From positions 1 through 7,829 of the forward strand of contig CAMDCC010000135.1 in NCBI GenBank assembly GCA_945889545.1: a DNA stretch of 7,829 bases, read 5' to 3'. This DNA comes from Bifidobacterium breve (lineage in GTDB: Bacteria > Actinomycetota > Acidimicrobiia > IMCC26256 > PALSA-555). Under the pieces are notes generated by a model. That model was not told where the DNA came from and searched no databases. It worked only from the letters and a program-made list of their open reading frames with translations. Both the position numbers and the translations under genes were made by a program. This document shows, piece after piece, positions 6,342 to 7,829 of the stretch (positions within the stretch are counted from its first letter, which is position 1; each line of letters starts with the position of its first letter).

Positions 6342-7208
6342 GTGACAATCACCGTCGATACCACCGGACTCCTGGCCGACCATGTCGCGATCGTGTCGGG
6401 GATCGGGCCGGGGATGGGCCGTTCGATCGCGTTGACCCTGGCGCGAGCTGGGGCCGACGTGGCGCTCGGGGCGCGCAACGAGGCCAGCCTGCGCGCCGTC
6501 GCCGACGAGGTCGAAGCGCTCGGGCGCAGGGCGGTGTGCGTGCCGACGGATATCACCGACATTGAACAGTGCCGCCGACTGGTCGAGACGACGGTTGCCG
6601 AGCTCGGCCGTCTCGACGTGCTCGTGAACAACGCGTACGCAGAAGAGGACTGGCACGATCCGTTCGACGGGTTCGATCCGGCCCGATGGCGCGCCCCGAT
6701 CGACGTCAACGTCTTTGGCACGCTCCAGCTCTCGCAGGCCGCCGTGCCTCATCTCAAGGCTGCTGGCGGCGGCGGCGAGAGCCCGCGGCGTGGGCATCCC
6801 GCGCCGCAACGAGCTCGCCCAAATGGAGGCGGATCGATCGTGATGATCACCACGCTGTCGGTGAAGAACCCCATCCCATTGCTCGCCGGCTACGCCGCGT
6901 CGAAGCGCGCGCTCACGACAGCGGCCCAGGTGATGGCGAGCGAGCTGGGAGCGTCGGGCATCCGCGTGAACTGCGTGGCACCCGGTCACATCCTCGGCGA
7001 GCCGCTCCAGGAGTACTTCGAGTGGAGCGCGGAGCAGCGCGGGATCACAGCAGAAGCCGTCGCCGAGGAGATCAGGGCGATGAACCCGCTCCATCACATC
7101 GCAAGCCCCGACGAGATCGCCCAAGCCGTGCTGTTCTTCGCCTCCGACCTCTCGCGCGTCATCACCGGCCAGACGCTCGACGTCAACTGCGGCCGGACGA
7201 TGGACTGA
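6342..7208 (+). CDS. Short-chain dehydrogenase/reductase (SDR) with an extra loop
   Basis: A 288-residue NAD(P)-dependent alcohol/ketone oxidoreductase of classical SDR type. Cofactor loop SGIGPGMG (19-26, usual TGxxxGxG) is followed by LGARNE, where Arg45 after strand 2 suggests NADP(H). Further motifs are PTDITD (68-73), VNNAY (96-100, usual NNAG), helix Asn123 in DVNVFGT, YAASK with Tyr184 and Lys188, and GQTLDVNCG near the end. The usual catalytic Ser, 13 residues before the Tyr, is Thr171. Relative to the neighbouring SDR there are about 20 extra residues (roughly 142-163, rich in Gly, Pro and Arg) just before the strand that carries this Thr. GTG 6342 is chosen with CAGGGA before it; ATG 6306 in the same frame would add 12 residues that do not look like SDR sequence. 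Substrate is unknown; hydroxy-steroid or hydroxyacyl-CoA is possible from context. Confidence 0.9.
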   Translation: MTITVDTTGLLADHVAIVSGIGPGMGRSIALTLARAGADVALGARNEASLRAVADEVEALGRRAVCVPTDITDIEQCRRLVETTVAELGRLDVLVNNAYAEEDWHDPFDGFDPARWRAPIDVNVFGTLQLSQAAVPHLKAAGGGGESPRRGHPAPQRARPNGGGSIVMITTLSVKNPIPLLAGYAASKRALTTAAQVMASELGASGIRVNCVAPGHILGEPLQEYFEWSAEQRGITAEAVAEEIRAMNPLHHIASPDEIAQAVLFFASDLSRVITGQTLDVNCGRTMD

Positions 7209-7211
7209 TGC

Positions 7212-7215
7212 GAGG
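7212..7215 (+). promoter_or_regulatory. Ribosome binding site for the second SDR
   Basis: GAGG lies six bases before GTG 7222, in the 13-base gap after the first SDR stop. It supports GTG 7222. The ATG that overlaps that stop (7208) opens a frame of only five codons and is excluded. Confidence 0.55.
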
Positions 7216-7221
7216 CACCTC

Positions 7222-7829
7222 GTGAGCGCGCTGCTGCAGGGCAAGACTTGCATCGTCTCGGGAGTTGGGACTGGGCTCGGCAAGGAGATCGCGCTCGCGT
7301 TCGCGCGCGAGGGTGCCGACGTGGCGCTCGGTGCGCGCACGGAGTCGTACCTCGAGGAAGTGCGGCGCGACATTGAGGAGCTGGGACGGCGAGCGGTTGC
7401 CGTACCGACCGACATCACCGACACCGAACAGTGCAAACGGCTCGTGGCAACGACGATCGCCGAGCTCGGGAAAGTCGATGTGTTGGTGCACAACGCGTTC
7501 GCGCCCGACGTGTTCCAGTCGTTCGAGAGCGTCGACCTGGATACGTGGCGCCGCATCATGGACGTGAATCTCTTCGGGAGCCTCAACCTCACGCACGCCG
7601 CGATCCCGGCGATGAAGGCGCAGGGCTCGGGATCGATCGTGTTCGTGAACTCGATGATCCAGCGCAAGGTGCTGCCGCTCCAGGGCGGCTACGCCACGTC
7701 GAAGGGGGCGTTGCTCACGGCCGCGCAGGTGCTCGCCAAGGAGCTCGGTCCGCATGGGATCCGGGTGAACTCGATCGTGCCCGGTTGGATGTGGGGTCCG
7801 AGCGTCGAGATGTACTTCTCGATGATGGA
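7222..7829 (+). CDS. Short-chain dehydrogenase/reductase (SDR), C-terminus cut by window edge
   Basis: 202 codons are visible, covering the whole Rossmann core, with no stop before the window ends. Motifs are SGVGTGLG (13-20), LGARTE with Arg39 (NADP(H) preference likely), PTDITD (62-67), VHNAF (89-93, usual NNAG), Asn115 in DVNLFGS, catalytic Ser144, and YATSK with Tyr157 and Lys161, followed by PGWMWGP. The full catalytic tetrad is present, unlike in its neighbour. The two SDRs share VALGAR, GRRAV, VPTDITD, EQC and TAAQV stretches, and at the DNA level an identical 17-base run (6453-6469 and 7315-7331), so they are tandem paralogs. GTG 7222 is the start. They are almost certainly co-transcribed, 13 bases apart. 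Substrate is unknown. Confidence 0.92.
   Translation, partial: MSALLQGKTCIVSGVGTGLGKEIALAFAREGADVALGARTESYLEEVRRDIEELGRRAVAVPTDITDTEQCKRLVATTIAELGKVDVLVHNAFAPDVFQSFESVDLDTWRRIMDVNLFGSLNLTHAAIPAMKAQGSGSIVFVNSMIQRKVLPLQGGYATSKGALLTAAQVLAKELGPHGIRVNSIVPGWMWGPSVEMYFSMM

Noticed and set aside
6315..7667. Long minus-strand open frame of 450 codons antisense to both SDRs
   Set aside because: Shadow of the SDR coding strand; composition is Arg/Ser/His-rich and no family is recognisable.

Overview
The window is GC-rich DNA with nearly every base in genes, intergenic gaps mostly under 80 bases, and strong G/C preference at third codon positions. Together with a mycobacterial-type ferredoxin, an MptpB-type phosphatase and an acyl-CoA synthetase close to mycobacterial FadD19, this points to an actinomycete, possibly Acidimicrobiia or Mycobacteriales. 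The assignment is inference from gene content, not from a phylogenetic marker.

Layout. A truncated two-module VOC (glyoxalase-fold) gene runs leftward off the left edge (1-550, minus). A 188-base divergent spacer follows. Then comes a plus-strand run of four genes: a SnoaL/NTF2-like protein (739-1191), a crotonase with the active-site pattern of delta3-delta2-enoyl-CoA isomerase (1210-2013), a small 3Cys ferredoxin (2044-2244) and a tyrosine-phosphatase-like protein (2261-3031). It ends three bases from the end of a convergent minus-strand pair of acyl-CoA synthetases. The promoter-distal member is 3035-4582 (PRK08276-type) and the promoter-proximal member is 4658-6289 (FadD19-like). A 52-base divergent spacer carrying a perfect 10-base palindrome separates this pair from two tandem paralogous short-chain dehydrogenases on the plus strand (6342-7208, and 7222 to the right edge, truncated).

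How the genes fit together. CoA ligases, an enoyl-CoA isomerase, SDR dehydrogenases, a SnoaL-fold protein and a ferredoxin are the usual parts of actinobacterial catabolism of fatty acids, steroids or other isoprenoid acids. The ligases would activate a carboxylate, the isomerase would move a double bond, the SDRs would oxidise or reduce a hydroxyl/keto group, and the ferredoxin would feed an oxygenase (typically a P450) that is not in this window. The substrate cannot be read from the sequence. The phosphatase and the VOC protein are not obvious pathway members.

I find no mobile element, CRISPR array, RNA gene or clearly new multi-gene system. The points worth a second look are at residue or site level: the isomerase-type active site in a protein likely to be labelled enoyl-CoA hydratase, the His-to-Phe change beside the phosphatase nucleophile, a 20-residue insertion plus Ser-to-Thr change in the first SDR, the 18-base tandem repeat between the ligases, and the palindrome between the divergent operons.
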